DNA from: Microbulbifer sp. MI-G
GTDB lineage: Bacteria > Pseudomonadota > Gammaproteobacteria > Pseudomonadales > Cellvibrionaceae
Assembly (NCBI RefSeq): GCF_030440425.1
Contig: NZ_CP098023.1
Location: 2,846,001-2,910,000, forward strand
Reading direction: 5' to 3'
Length of the DNA: 64,000 bases
Shown here: piece after piece, positions 50,339 to 59,754 of the stretch
Numbering within the stretch: position 1 is the first letter of the stretch
How the letters are laid out: each line of letters begins with the position of its first letter
Translations under genes and position numbers: made by a program
Notes under the pieces: model-generated
Database searches by the model: none
What the model was told of the DNA's origin: nothing
What the model saw: the letters and a program-made list of their open reading frames with translations, nothing else

Positions 50339-50597
50339 TTTTTTGCAGAGCTTCCTGAACGATTTCAGCCTTCAACCGCTCTTCGGCATACATCTTCTTA
50401 AGGCGTCGATTTTCATCCTCCAGTTCCTTCAGGCGGGCCATCATTGAGGCATCCATGCCGCCGTACTTGGATCGCCACTTATAGAAGCTCGCTGAGCTCA
50501 TACCGTGTTCTCGGCATAGTTCAGGCACTGGCACGCCGTTTTCGGCCTGCTTGAGTATCGCCAGAATCTGGCTGTCGCTGTACTTCGATTTTTTCAT
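50241..50597 (-). CDS. IS3-family transposase OrfA
   Basis: Helix-turn-helix protein ([35 protein letters not shown]) with a leucine-zipper region. AGGAG precedes the ATG at 50597. AAAAAAG at the end of the coiled coil is the frameshift site to OrfB. Confidence 0.9.
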   Translation of the reverse strand: MKKSKYSDSQILAILKQAENGVPVPELCREHGMSSASFYKWRSKYGGMDASMMARLKELEDENRRLKKMYAEERLKAEIVQEALQKSGKAISAKGDGAASRSHTVHQYSNCLCCFRCQ

Positions 50598-50741
50598 GCA
50601 GAATCTCCTGTGTGTATTTTACGGGAAAATTCTACTTTTGGTTCCGGTGGGTTTTCGGGGTGATTACCTATCGTCTTCATCACACAGGGATATTTCCTCC
50701 CCAAAATAGCAACATTAGCTTCAATAGATTTCGGCCGGAAT

Positions 50742-51150
50742 TCAGCCCGCCAGGTGCTTCAACAACAAATCCCGCTCCAGCTCCTGATCGTCAGCGCTGA
50801 ACCCCACCAGCTCGCGAGCGGAGTAGCGGATACCCCGCTCTCGAAGGCCATAGTGGTGGACTCTGGCCACACCTGCGGTACGACCGAAGAAACCAGCGCT
50901 GAAACTATCTGTAGAGACGCGGAGTTTGAGATGTTTGGCAGTGCGCAGTTTCGGGAACATTTTGCCGCGGCGATTCAAGTGGCCGGCCTTGCCGCGCAAG
51001 TTGTAGGGCTTGCTGGAGGCAAAGGCGCTGGCGCTGGTGGCGGCGCAGTTCGATACCAATAGTGCACGCCAGCTTGCGCCGCTCGGCGGGGGCCAGTTTG
51101 GCCAGCAGGGGGGCGGCCCAGATCTCCAGTTGCTGCAGGGAATCAGCCAC
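50742..51150 (-). pseudogene. P2-type phage virion morphogenesis protein (gpS-like), frameshifted
   Basis: Tail-completion protein of P2-like phages. The N-terminal half is in one frame (ADSLQQLEIWAAPLLAKLAPAERR to LRRHQRQRL) and the C-terminal half in another (KPYNLRGKAGHLNRRGKMF, RVSTDSFSAGFFGRTA, GIRYSARELVGF). The frame breaks near 51005-51030. The GTG start at 51150 overlaps the expected gpR stop, the coupling expected in P2-type phages. Remnant, not functional. Confidence 0.75.
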
Positions 51151-51633
51151 CGACCTGGCCCTCACTGATATCCCATTCGGCGATCAACTCGTCGCGCAGG
51201 TAGAGTCGCTAGTGGGTGGCCGGCCAGGGGGGTCCTCCTGGGGCTCGGGGTAGTGCTCAACCGCAAAGCCCCCGCCCTCCCTGGGGATTACGCCCACGCG
51301 TTCGGTAAGCGAGATCTCGACAGAGAGATCCATTTTACCTTGATCAAGCAGTTCCGCTTCAAAATGGATCTGATCGTGCAGGTCCGGGTTGTGGAACAAT
51401 TCCGGCTGCTGCTCGCTGATCCATACCAGCAGCGGTACCACCACCGCATCCAAATGGCCAGCGTAGTCGGTGAGTAACACATTGAGGGTGTAGAGGTACT
51501 CGAAGGCAAAACCGGGGACGCCTGTACTGATCAGTGCGCCCCGGTCGAGAAAGGCCTTGAGGATTTCGGGGTTGCACCGCAGGTGGGGGACCGCTGCTTT
51601 CATAAAGGCGCGCAGGCTGTCGGGCTTGATCAT
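51143..51633 (-). pseudogene. P2-type tail completion protein (gpR-like), frameshifted at its end
   Basis: Starts MIKPDSLRAFMKAAVPHL and contains FEYLYTLNVLLTDYAGHLD and ISLTERVGV, the family pattern of P2 gpR. Near 51200-51212 the frame is lost: as written it stops at 51184, whereas the expected ending LYLRDELIAEWDIS and stop at 51143 lies in another frame. A single-base change would restore it. Downstream of holin-like and small phage genes as in P2. Confidence 0.75.
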
Positions 51634-51722
51634 TTGAAAAGGTTCGTAATTGCAGCCTTGATACCGGTGTCCAGCAGGGTGCAGGCGCCGGTAAACACAA
51701 ACAGCAGCAGCACGCGGCGAGT

Positions 51723-51881
51723 TCAGGTTTCGACCTGTTCATTTGCTTTGCGTTGGGTGCGCAGATAGACAATATCTTTCTGCATTTCACGCACGTCTTC
51801 CGGTTCCATCCCCTGGGCCACCATAATTTCCACATGGAGCGCGCGGGCGATCTGTTCCACTTCCTGCGGTGTCAGTGCCAT
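51723..51881 (-). CDS. Small phage protein upstream of gpR
   Basis: Starts MALTPQEVEQIARALHVEI with AAGGG before the ATG; 52 residues to the TGA. Past the stop the same frame continues with a hydrophobic helix (RRVLLLFVFTGACTLLD) down to about 51632, next to the gpR start. The gene may therefore originally have encoded a longer membrane protein, cut by this stop. Function unknown. Confidence 0.45.
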   Translation of the reverse strand: MALTPQEVEQIARALHVEIMVAQGMEPEDVREMQKDIVYLRTQRKANEQVET

Positions 51882-51885
51882 GCCC

Positions 51886-52284
51886 TTACCCTTTTCTGGC
51901 CCGGAAAATTTCCGCAATAAACGGGCAGATATTTTTCACTACGCGCTCGCCGAATAAAAATCTCAGAACCAACAGGTTGATGGCGATCAACGCGGTCTCC
52001 TGTTTTTCCGTGAGGGTCCAGCGAGCAAACCAGGGCCAGTCCAGATACAAGGTGGCGAAGCCCCATAAAGGGCGCTGGCTACCGCGCAGAAACAACATCG
52101 TGCGACCGAGGATGGAGATCTGCTTCAGGTCGGCGGCACTGCCTTCCAGTTCCCGGATACACCGGGTGAGCGCCTGCTCGGCTTGCAGGGCGGCCTGGTC
52201 AATCTGTGCGTGCCGCTGAATTTCCAATTGCTCGAAGGCAAGCCGCGCGGCCTGTTTGTCGATGGGGCTGATCAGCATGATCAC
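51886..52284 (-). CDS. Phage membrane protein, holin-like position
   Basis: 132 residues with a helical N-terminus and two hydrophobic segments (about 75-92 and 97-118). The place, just before gpR and gpS, is where P2-type phages keep lysis genes, so a holin or lysis accessory role is plausible. No family motif recognised. Confidence 0.5.
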   Translation of the reverse strand: MIMLISPIDKQAARLAFEQLEIQRHAQIDQAALQAEQALTRCIRELEGSAADLKQISILGRTMLFLRGSQRPLWGFATLYLDWPWFARWTLTEKQETALIAINLLVLRFLFGERVVKNICPFIAEIFRARKG

Positions 52285-52377
52285 AAGGCTCTCAATGCCC
52301 GTATACCATAGGCCTCTGTATTTAACAGTATTATTCTCGCCCTCGATGTGTTATTGATTAAGAGATGGGCTCGACAT

Positions 52378-53659
52378 CTATGCTGGCCCAGGCTTTTTAA
52401 TAGTAATAAAAAGTCCCATATGATCAGTCATTGAAACAGCCACTTTGGACTCCTTGACTAAAGAACCGATGTTTTGCGACCAATAGCCGTGAGTCTGCAA
52501 TGCAACTGTTTTCGTATTGTATGCGGCAATATCAAATATTTTGGTTTGGACCGAGTTGGTACCATTCAATGCCAAATCATAACCATCCAGTGGGGAAATC
52601 TTGGACGAAAAAGCTTTAGACGCCAAATCTAGATTTGGATTATGTGCATAGACAAAATGTGAATCTTTAATTACATTGTTAAGTGCTTGGAGGGTTAAAG
52701 GTTCAGAATGTTGGTTTGTGTCACCCATAACAATATCAATATTTCCCAGGTTTTTGCCATTAAGGAATTGATTATTGATTTTTTTATAGAAGTCTTTTAC
52801 TTTCGAAAGCTTTTGGCTAAATGCGTTTGGTACATGCACGAACACAACATTAAAACCATTGATCCTTATTCCTAAATAGCCCGGACCTTCGCAGACTTTC
52901 TTACAGTTTCGAGTCGGTAACGCGTTGGTATCTTCAGATATTTTAAGCTTTTTATGGTTTATAGGTTGATTGAATTCTTGGGTTAGCTTAGCTTTTTTTG
53001 GGTGGGGGGAGGGGAGCTGGTCTGTAAGCAGCGAAAGAGTTGCAGGCCTTCGGCGCACGATACGATGCCACTAATTCGCCATTGATCTTATTCAAAAACC
53101 CCCAGGCCTGTTTGGCTCCCTCAAACTCTCCTAGCACTAATAAGTCAGCCCTTTGTTGACCATTATTGCGCATAATAATCTGCTGAATTTGTTCCATTTT
53201 TTGCCCAATAAATAGTCTGGCCTGATCGTTTTCAACATATTTCCTGGGTGAACGTTTACGCTTATGTTTACCTGATTGAGGTTCCTGAGGGTCATAAAAT
53301 TTCTTATCTGCCTGACGGATTAGATTGGCTGGACCAGACACTGCTTTCCCCGGTTCCTCTTTTAAAGTAGGCAATTCAAGGTAGGTGCCGGGATTCTCCC
53401 AGACATCCCCTTCCGCAGGCTCGTGTTTGAACTTATCCTTAAACTTCTTTCTTTCCTCATCCTGCTTTGCCTTAGCTGTAAGGTCTCTAGCGCCTTGAAT
53501 TTTAGCAAAGTTTGCATGTGTTCCTCGGGTAAACGTTTGTCCCGCACAAGGCCTGACTTGTTCCTCATAGATATCTTCCTGAGTATAGTCTTCCGAAAAT
53601 TCCGTTCTTATCTTCGATGAATTTGCTTGGAGGGATTGATAACCGATAGTAGTATACAT
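52378..53659 (-). pseudogene. EEP-nuclease-like protein in two frames (possible slippage gene)
   Basis: Two AT-rich frames make one protein of about 425 residues. The first starts at 53659 and runs to FAAYRPAPLPPPKK; the second continues AKLTQEFNQPINHKKL to the stop at 52378. The switch point is a run of seven A (52993-52999 on the minus strand); six would keep one frame. The C-terminal part resembles the endonuclease/exonuclease/phosphatase fold: ADLLVLGEFEG, NIDIVMGDTNQHSE, PLDGYDLALNG, MTDHMGLFITI. Residues 131-140 are a basic patch KHKRKRSPRK. No signal peptide. Either a decayed gene, a sequencing error, or a gene read by transcript slippage. Assignment to the fold is tentative. Confidence 0.5.
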
Positions 53660-53962
53660 AACAGAAACTCACTTTTAGGATAAGGTATTGGTTGAAACTA
53701 ACAATTTTAACCCTTGGCCCTTAGAAAAAATTCATTATCCAGGTTCGCAACCGAGAACTATTCAAATATAGAACCGAACGCTGATTACCAGGCCCAGTAA
53801 CGAATTACTCCTAAGTACCATAATAAATCAATTAATTTGATTTTTTCGAGTAATGGCATCGCCGCCTAAGCTTGCATAGCTGCCAACTATAACTACTTGG
53901 TTATCTACGTCAAATGGCATGGCCCTAATTCAATAAGTAATACTGGTGTGTCTCACGTTGGA
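53660..53962 (+). other. AT-rich intergenic region, nothing recognised
   Basis: About 300 bp of AT-rich DNA upstream of the EEP-like gene, holding presumably its promoter. Short frames only. Confidence 0.5.
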
Positions 53963-54617
53963 TCAGAAAGTGAATATGTGAATCTCGTCACCGACGAACA
54001 CGGTTACAGGCCCTGCTCGTCGTTTTTGCCGGCCGCGACTCACCACCTCAAAATTGCTCACAATGTCGTCATGAGAGGTGAAAGTGATTTCGTCGCCATC
54101 CCAGCAATGGGCCAGGCGGCAGGTAGTGCGATGTAGCTCATCCTCACCACACTCTTCGAGTACAGACGCGTTGTGGCCCAGCTTTAACAGAAAGGCGAGT
54201 GCTTTCTCTCTTGCGGTGATGCGCTCCTCTAAATACAAATTTTTTTGGGTAACGATAATCAGTAGCAGAAGGTGCAGCCATTGCATCGTGGGACTTGATT
54301 CCCTTGCCCTTGCTTTAGCTGTGACCAGGTGCCCCCTGCTAGTGGACCGCCACTGCAGTACCGTCGTTATTGCCATAGTGCATACAGTCACGACCTTTGG
54401 CCAACGCCAAGAGTTTAGGTTGAGCCTTATGCACTTTTTTATTGCGTCCTGAATATTGACAACCCAAGACTCAATATCATTTTCCTGACGCAATACAGGG
54501 TTTGTCGTCGGATCGCGTATCTGTTCACTTGTTAGGGGGACTTTCCGCCACCAGTGCTCTGCCTAGCTGTGTCTTGAGGAATTCCACGACTTCACTCTGT
54601 ACGCTTTGCTTGTCCAT
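53963..54617 (-). pseudogene. Hypothetical protein, apparently frameshifted
   Basis: An ATG at 54617 with AGGAG six bases upstream opens MDKQSVQSEVVEFLKTQL and stops after 30 codons at 54525. A frame one base off (from about 54530) continues IQDAIKKCIRLNLNSWRWPK, a membrane segment near WLHLLLLIIV and the closing DDIVSNFEVVSRGRQKRRAG to a stop at 53963. The good ribosome-binding site argues for a real gene that has lost its frame near 54500-54530. No family recognised. Confidence 0.4.
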
Positions 54618-54742
54618 CCTTCTCTCCTGTATGGAAAGCTGCGGTTCAGAAACTGATCTCTCCCGGCTGTTACACCACTGGGCAAGTGTCGCCATTCCCA
54701 GTATACAGAAAGCCCAAGCACACAACAGTCAGTACAAAATCC

Positions 54743-55003
54743 ATGGCCAGCTATCAATACTATTTAAACTATCTCTTTGTTGAAGATGATTTACACCCCA
54801 CTACATTTCGATCAGAAATAATGTTCCATTCCAGCGATTGCATTTTTGCGGAGTTTTTCTGGCACTATGTCAACCGCCTCGACTACTCGAAGACAGGCGT
54901 TCAGCTCGCGTCCTCGAAATCTGCTCTGCCACTTGAGGAGGCTGTGATTTTAATAAAGCAATATGAACATCACCCAATCATTTGGCAGTCTCAGCCTGAA
55001 TAG
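54743..55003 (+). CDS. Hypothetical protein, 86 residues, doubtful
   Basis: Frame starting MASYQYYLNYLFVEDDLHP with a protein-like composition (CIFAEFFWHYVNRL, LEEAVILIKQYEHHP). No ribosome-binding site stands out and no family is recognised. It may be a small accessory gene or chance. Confidence 0.3.
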   Translation: MASYQYYLNYLFVEDDLHPTTFRSEIMFHSSDCIFAEFFWHYVNRLDYSKTGVQLASSKSALPLEEAVILIKQYEHHPIIWQSQPE

Positions 55004-55439
55004 CGAAAGTATCTCTCGTTGAATGCTCTGGTCATATCAGTACAAACTGAATCTTGGCCCCAATGTCTCTTACTCCCGAAATGGTAACCAGGAAAGCCGC
55101 TAGAATTCTGTCACAAAGGGTCAGCATATCCAGCCGACGCCACCACTTCTCTGTAGCCTCCATCGCCCTTCTAGCGTGGTGTATTCGGGCTAGCCCCGTG
55201 AAGCGGGGGCTCGGTTCAATTAATCTGCATAGCACTCTTTGCCACTAGCTTTGCACAACTGGCAAGTTGGGCGGGTTCGCTGGATCTGCCTCAAGCTCCA
55301 TCAAGCGAATGGGTCAGATTTGGTCTAAACTGATCCAGGTCAGACTGACCTGCTTTCCTACTAACCGCAGGTAGAAGCATGCCTGGAATAGAACGAGGTA
55401 GATGCGCTGGAGTTATCCGCAGCGCTCAAAGGATACAAA
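55004..55439 (+). other. Intergenic region before the transporter, nothing recognised
   Basis: About 435 bp. It has several short frames without ribosome-binding sites. AAAGGA at the end is the ribosome-binding site of the transporter gene. Confidence 0.5.
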
Positions 55440-56492
55440 ATGGAAAATCAACCCGTCGTAAAAAGCACTCGATTTTGGCTATGGATCTCGATTCTAATTT
55501 TTGCTGCCTCCAACTCAGTCGTTGCAAAAATCGGAGAGCTAGGAGCCGGTCATCCCATCCATGGGAATAACCCCATCTCTTTTTGTAACCTCTTGTTCGC
55601 TGGAAATCTTTTAGCGGGTATCACACTTTTTATCATCTATAGGAAAGATTGGCGCCTCAGTGTCTTAAAACAGTACCCTTTCAAAGACTGGTTTTACATG
55701 CTTGTGCTTATCCTGATGTCTGGAGTTCTGGCCCCTGCCTTCTTCTTTATTGCTCTAATGATCACGGAAGTGACCAATGTCGTTTTAATCTCAACACTAG
55801 ATGCTCCCTTAGGACTCTTGATAGCTTATATTATGTTTCGGGAGAGGCCTACAGGGTTCTCAATAGTAGGTGCCCTTGTTGTATTGATTGGTGTTATTGC
55901 TATTTTTGCCCTAAATCAACCTCCGATGGAAAGGCAGATGACCATGAAAATGCTGGACGTTGGAAATCCTGCAGTGAACCAATTCCTACAAACCTTTCCC
56001 AAAGCTGGAGAAATTTTAACTGCTATAGCAACACTCTTGGGAGTCATTGCCGTTCAGGTGAGCCGAAAACTACTTGATCGTGTCCCTATTGGCGTCTTTT
56101 CAGTCTTCCGCATGCTTGCAGGGGTGATCCTCTTTTCGATCATAGTCCTCTCTGTATTTGGCCCCAACCACTTTGAAGATCTCCTTTCCCCTTTCCTCTG
56201 GGTGTGGATGCTTGTATATGGAGCGATCATTATCGTTTTTGGGCAGATCACCTGGTTTAAAGGGCTCCAAGGAGGGGCGAGCTCTGCTGATATCTCTATC
56301 GCGACAGCCATCACTCCCGTTGCCGGTACCTTCTTCGCCTTTCTTATCCTGCAAGAGATTCCCAACTTTGCTCAAATCGTTGGAGGAATCATCATCATGG
56401 CAGGAATAGGGGTCTCATTACTCGGCCAATATCGTGAACAAAAATCCGTCGAAATGAGATATGAAAAGCCGTGCTCATTTAAGGGTGTATAG
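55440..56492 (+). CDS. EamA/DMT-family transporter
   Basis: Inner-membrane protein of 350 residues with about ten hydrophobic helices in two EamA repeats (repeat 1 to about 160, repeat 2 from about 185). Conserved repeat ends are seen as TLDAPLGLLIAYIMFRERPT and AITPVAGTFFAFLILQEIP. Members export small metabolites or amino acids; substrate unknown. AAAGGA is six bases before the ATG. The gene is isolated, between decayed genes and a nested IS, and likely acquired. Confidence 0.88.
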   Translation: MENQPVVKSTRFWLWISILIFAASNSVVAKIGELGAGHPIHGNNPISFCNLLFAGNLLAGITLFIIYRKDWRLSVLKQYPFKDWFYMLVLILMSGVLAPAFFFIALMITEVTNVVLISTLDAPLGLLIAYIMFRERPTGFSIVGALVVLIGVIAIFALNQPPMERQMTMKMLDVGNPAVNQFLQTFPKAGEILTAIATLLGVIAVQVSRKLLDRVPIGVFSVFRMLAGVILFSIIVLSVFGPNHFEDLLSPFLWVWMLVYGAIIIVFGQITWFKGLQGGASSADISIATAITPVAGTFFAFLILQEIPNFAQIVGGIIIMAGIGVSLLGQYREQKSVEMRYEKPCSFKGV

Positions 56493-56715
56493 CGCTCTCA
56501 AGCGGCGATACATTGAACTGACAGGCACTGCCAAATCAACAAGGATCGTCAGATCAAGACGCGCCAGATTTCTTTCTGAAGCACCGAGGAAAAATGCTAA
56601 AGTAGACTGATAACCATCTTACCACGTGAGCACTTCACCCTTGATGAAGTCAGTCAAATATATCGTTTCCGTTGACTAATCAATCTGCTTCTTAAGAAAA
56701 AAATTATATGCAAAT
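56493..56715 (+). other. Short intergenic region, nothing recognised
   Basis: About 220 bp between the transporter and the left end of the outer IS3 element, without a gene or clear terminator. Confidence 0.5.
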
Positions 56716-56882
56716 TGACCTTTCCCCAGCATTAGTACCATTCGCAGGATGAAATTCCGGTACATTACGCCACCTTTTGAGCAAACTCAACTGGTGGTAT
56801 ATAGCCGAGTGAGCTGTGCGGCCTGATGGTATTGTAGTGTTCTTGAATCACCCCGAGTTTGTCGGAGGCAATTTGATTTGAG

Positions 56883-57779
56883 TCATGCCGCTTGGGCAGA
56901 CTCGGTTTGTTGATAATATAGGTTTTCGTATTCAGCTGGAGGCATATCGCCAATTGGCCCAAGAATGCGGCGATGGTTAAACCAGTCGACCCAGGTCAAG
57001 GTTGTATGTTCAACCTCATCCAGCCCTTTCCAGGGACCTGCCCTGTGGATGACCTCCGCCTTGAATAAACCGTTGATAGTTTCTGCCAGTGCGTTGTCGT
57101 AGGAGTCGCCGACACTGCCGACTGACGCCTGAAAACCCGCCTCACTAAGCCGCTCGGTATATCGAATTGACAGGTACTGACTACCTCGATCACTGTGATG
57201 GGTAACGCCACGGGGCTTACCTCGTGCCCAGAGTGCCTGCTCCAGAGCATCAAGCACAATGTCGGTTTGAAGGCTCTTTAATACGCGCCAACCAACGATG
57301 TAGCGGGAGAATACGTCGACAACGAATGCGACATAAACAAAACCAGACCAAGTTGCGACATAGGTTATGTCGGCCACCCAAAGCTGGTTGGAGCGCTCTG
57401 CCGTAAACTCGCGATTCACCAGATCCAGCGGCTTATCGGCCAGCTCATCCGGGATAGTCGTAACGCAACGTTTGCCTCTTCGAACACCTTCCACTTGCAG
57501 TACCTTCATCAGCCGTTCAACTGTGCAGCGGGCGACCTTTACGTCTTCACGGTTAAGCTGCTTCCAGACCTTGCGTGCACCATAGACGCGGTGGTTTTCT
57601 TCGTAGATCCGCTGGATCTCGGGCTTCAGCTCATCGTCACGTTGAGCGCGCGCACAGCGTTGCTCTGGATTGGCCTGTAGATGCTTGCAGCGGTAAAAGG
57701 TCGACGGTGCAATCGGCAGAACCTCACAGATTGACTCGACACCGTGCGCCTCACGTTCCTGGTCAATGAATGCCACCAT
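56883..57779 (-). CDS. IS3-family transposase OrfB of inner element
   Basis: 298-residue DDE integrase with HTH_21 start (STFYRCKHLQANPEQRC) and core motifs WVADITYVAT, HHSDRGSQYLS and NALAETINGLFKAEV, the three catalytic acidic residues. Its start overlaps the orfA stop (TAATG). Appears intact. Confidence 0.92.
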   Translation of the reverse strand: MVAFIDQEREAHGVESICEVLPIAPSTFYRCKHLQANPEQRCARAQRDDELKPEIQRIYEENHRVYGARKVWKQLNREDVKVARCTVERLMKVLQVEGVRRGKRCVTTIPDELADKPLDLVNREFTAERSNQLWVADITYVATWSGFVYVAFVVDVFSRYIVGWRVLKSLQTDIVLDALEQALWARGKPRGVTHHSDRGSQYLSIRYTERLSEAGFQASVGSVGDSYDNALAETINGLFKAEVIHRAGPWKGLDEVEHTTLTWVDWFNHRRILGPIGDMPPAEYENLYYQQTESAQAA

Positions 57780-58099
57780 TACTTCGGTTTGCGGTCGAGC
57801 TCCGCCTGGGCGAAAAAAGCGGCAGCCTTGCGCAAGATCTCGTTAGCGCGCTTCAGCTCACGGACTTCGCGCTCCAGCTCTTTGAGGCGGGCTGCGTCGC
57901 TGCTGGTGGTGCCGGGTTTAGTACCATTGTCGACTTCCATCTTGTTGACCCATGATCGTAGGGTCTCGGGTGTGCAGCCGATCTTGGAAGCGATAGATGT
58001 GATCGCTGCCCAGCGTGATTGGTGCTCGTGCTCGCCGGTCAACACCATGCGAACTGCGCGTTCCCGTACTTCGGGGGAGTATCCAGGTCGTTTGCTCAT
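57779..58099 (-). CDS. IS3-family transposase OrfA of inner element
   Basis: 106-residue helix-turn-helix protein ([33 protein letters not shown]) followed by a leucine zipper ([19 protein letters not shown]). Complete and co-oriented with orfB. Confidence 0.92.
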   Translation of the reverse strand: MSKRPGYSPEVRERAVRMVLTGEHEHQSRWAAITSIASKIGCTPETLRSWVNKMEVDNGTKPGTTSSDAARLKELEREVRELKRANEILRKAAAFFAQAELDRKPK

Positions 58100-58149
58100 T
58101 GGCTAATTCTCTCAAGAAAGTTAGCCTCCGAGAAACCCGGGGTGATTCA

Positions 58150-58892
58150 TCTCGCCACTGATCGATTTCCCAGCGAGCTTCTTCCAGTGTTCTGAACCAG
58201 TGGCGATTCAAACACGCATTCCTAAACTTGCCGTTAAGACTTTTCACAAATGCATTCTGCGTTGGCTTTCCTGGTTGGATAAAGCCCAGACCAACACCAG
58301 ATTCACGGCTCCGGAAGAACATCGCCTTGCTGGTAAACTCGGTGCCGTTGTCACACACAATCTTCGATGGTTTACCTCGCTGCTCGCAAAGCTGCTTCAG
58401 GAATCGAGCCACGTGCTGTCCACTAATGGATGTTGAGACCAGTTGGCCCACCATCTCGCGAGAAAAATCGTCAACGATGTTCAATACACGGAAGCGACGG
58501 CCGCTGCTTAACTAATCCGATACAAGGTCCATGGACCATCGTTGATTCGACTTGACGGGCACCTCCATTGGTTGCCTTGGCCGTTGGAGCTTCTTCCGTT
58601 TCTTTGTGCGGACCTGAAGGTTCTCTTCGGTGTAAATTCGATAAGTACGCTTCCTGTTGACTACCAGTCCTTCAGCTTTAAGCATGCCATGCAGCAGTAA
58701 ATAGCCGTAGGCTGATTGCCCAACGGCTAATTCCGTCAGTCGAGCCCGCAAGACATGATCATTTGCAGATTTGGCTTTGTATCGATATGCGGTTCTGCCA
58801 ATGCCCGCAAGCTGGCAGGCTAGTCGCTCACTCAGCTTATGCTCTGCAATCATGTGATGAGCAACCTGCTTCCTGCCAATGGGCTTCACCAC
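58150..58892 (-). pseudogene. OrfB of the outer IS3 element, interrupted
   Basis: Frame from GTG 58892 (VKPIGRKQVAHHMIAEHKLS) to a TAG at 58512. After it the family sequence continues SSGRRFRVLNIVDDFSRE, VCDNGTEFTSKAMFF and FRTLEEARWEIDQW and is cut at 58150 by the inner IS. The C-terminus (HYNTIRPHSSLGYIPPVEFA) lies beyond, at 56765-56843. A6G before the start is the frameshift site. Confidence 0.88.
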
Positions 58893-59149
58893 TTTTTTGA
58901 GAGCACATCCTTCATTGCCTCGACTTCGAGCAGCTTGTCAACCAGAAGCCGCTTAAGTTTGTTGTTCTCGGCTTCCAGCTCCCTCAGCCGCTTGGCCTCA
59001 TTGACCTCCAGGCCTACGTACTTGCTTCGTCAGTTGTAGAAAGTACCCGTGGATATGCCGAGATTACAGCAGATATCATCATCCTTGGTACCCGCTTCGT
59101 GCTCCTTGATGGCCTTGATGATTTGTTCTTCTGTATAACGCTTCTTCAT
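58886..59149 (-). pseudogene. OrfA of the outer IS3 element, nonsense mutation
   Basis: Starts MKKRYTEEQIIKAIKEHEAG; the codon after GTFYN is TGA (59030-59032) where the family has Trp (FYNWRSKYVG). The rest, KYVGLEVNEAKRLRELEAEN to LSKKW, stays in frame. Without readthrough the protein ends after 39 residues. Confidence 0.85.
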
Positions 59150-59235
59150 TGTGAGATCTCCATCCCGTTAGGTTAATTGAAAATCTCATCGAGATCGTGG
59201 TGTTAATTCAGGGGGAAAGGTCACAGTCAAAACGA

Positions 59236-59655
59236 CGTCTAAAGCGCCACAGGCCAGAACCCTCGAAGGAGCCTGTTTGCAGCGTCAGGTCTGGCCTATG
59301 GGTTTGATGCACAACCACTTGTCAGATGGCCGTCAGTGCCGGGTGCTGAATCCGCTAGTGGAATGGCAATCAAAATCCAGTGTTGTAGGTATAATAGTGG
59401 GCTGGAGTTTATTAGTCCTGAATTTATTGAGTGGACTAAGAGACACAACATTCGCATTGAATTCATTCAGCCTGGTAATCCATAGCAAAACACTTACATT
59501 GATATGCCAATAAACTATACGCTGCAGTTGGATGACCAAGCACCTGCTCGAAATCTTGAAAGGGGTTCAGGAATATGCAGCGCAGTGGATATGATTTTAC
59601 AATCACCGGCGACCGCACAAGGCTAATGGTGGAAAGCCAGCACGAATGGCAATAA
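59236..59655 (+). pseudogene. Relic of an IS3 orfB
   Basis: Degenerate copy of a transposase like the one at 49523-50338. Matches are PMGLMHNHLSDGRQCRVLN, PEFIEWTKRHNIRIEFIQPGNP and a last piece resembling [14 protein letters not shown], spread over several frames with stops. It lies next to the outer IS3 element. Confidence 0.7.
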
Positions 59656-59754
59656 AAGCGCTAGTTTTACCTTCGGTAAAAAGCGGGAAGGCTACCGTTG
59701 CCTTTGCGCCAAGCGTAATAGTCGCTTTCAGGGCACAGGAGTATATGCAAAACA

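Larger units (their letters stand above)
49484..50668 (-). mobile_element. Intact IS3-family element
   Basis: About 1185 bp with related ends: GGTAATCCCCCC...ACCAAAAGTAGA (left) and GGTAATCACCCC...ACCAAAAGTAGA (right, reversed). It is flanked by a 4-bp TATC duplication at 49480-49483 and 50669-50672. Both transposase frames are open and overlap at an AAAAAAG slippery run. The element appears complete and possibly active. Confidence 0.9.
56844..58149 (-). mobile_element. Inner IS3-family element, intact
   Basis: 1306 bp with inverted repeats TGAATCACCCCGAGTTTGTC (left) and TGAATCACCCCGGGTTTCTC (right, reversed) and a 3-bp TCT duplication at 56841-56843 and 58150-58152. Both transposase frames are open. 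It is inserted into the orfB of another IS3 element. A 301-bp fragment of the same element lies at 42986-43286. Confidence 0.92.
56716..59223 (-). mobile_element. Outer IS3-family element, dead and interrupted
   Basis: Ends TGACCTTTCCCC...ATTA (left) and TGACCTTTCCCCC...ATTA (right, reversed), about 1.2 kb after removing the inner element. The inner IS at 56844-58149 splits its orfB. orfA has a TGA at 59030-59032 and orfB a TAG at 58512-58514. No target duplication is visible (AAT versus CAG), so it is old. Confidence 0.85.

Noticed and set aside
55032..55248. Short frames on both strands before the transporter
   Set aside because: No ribosome-binding sites, no family; treated as spacer.
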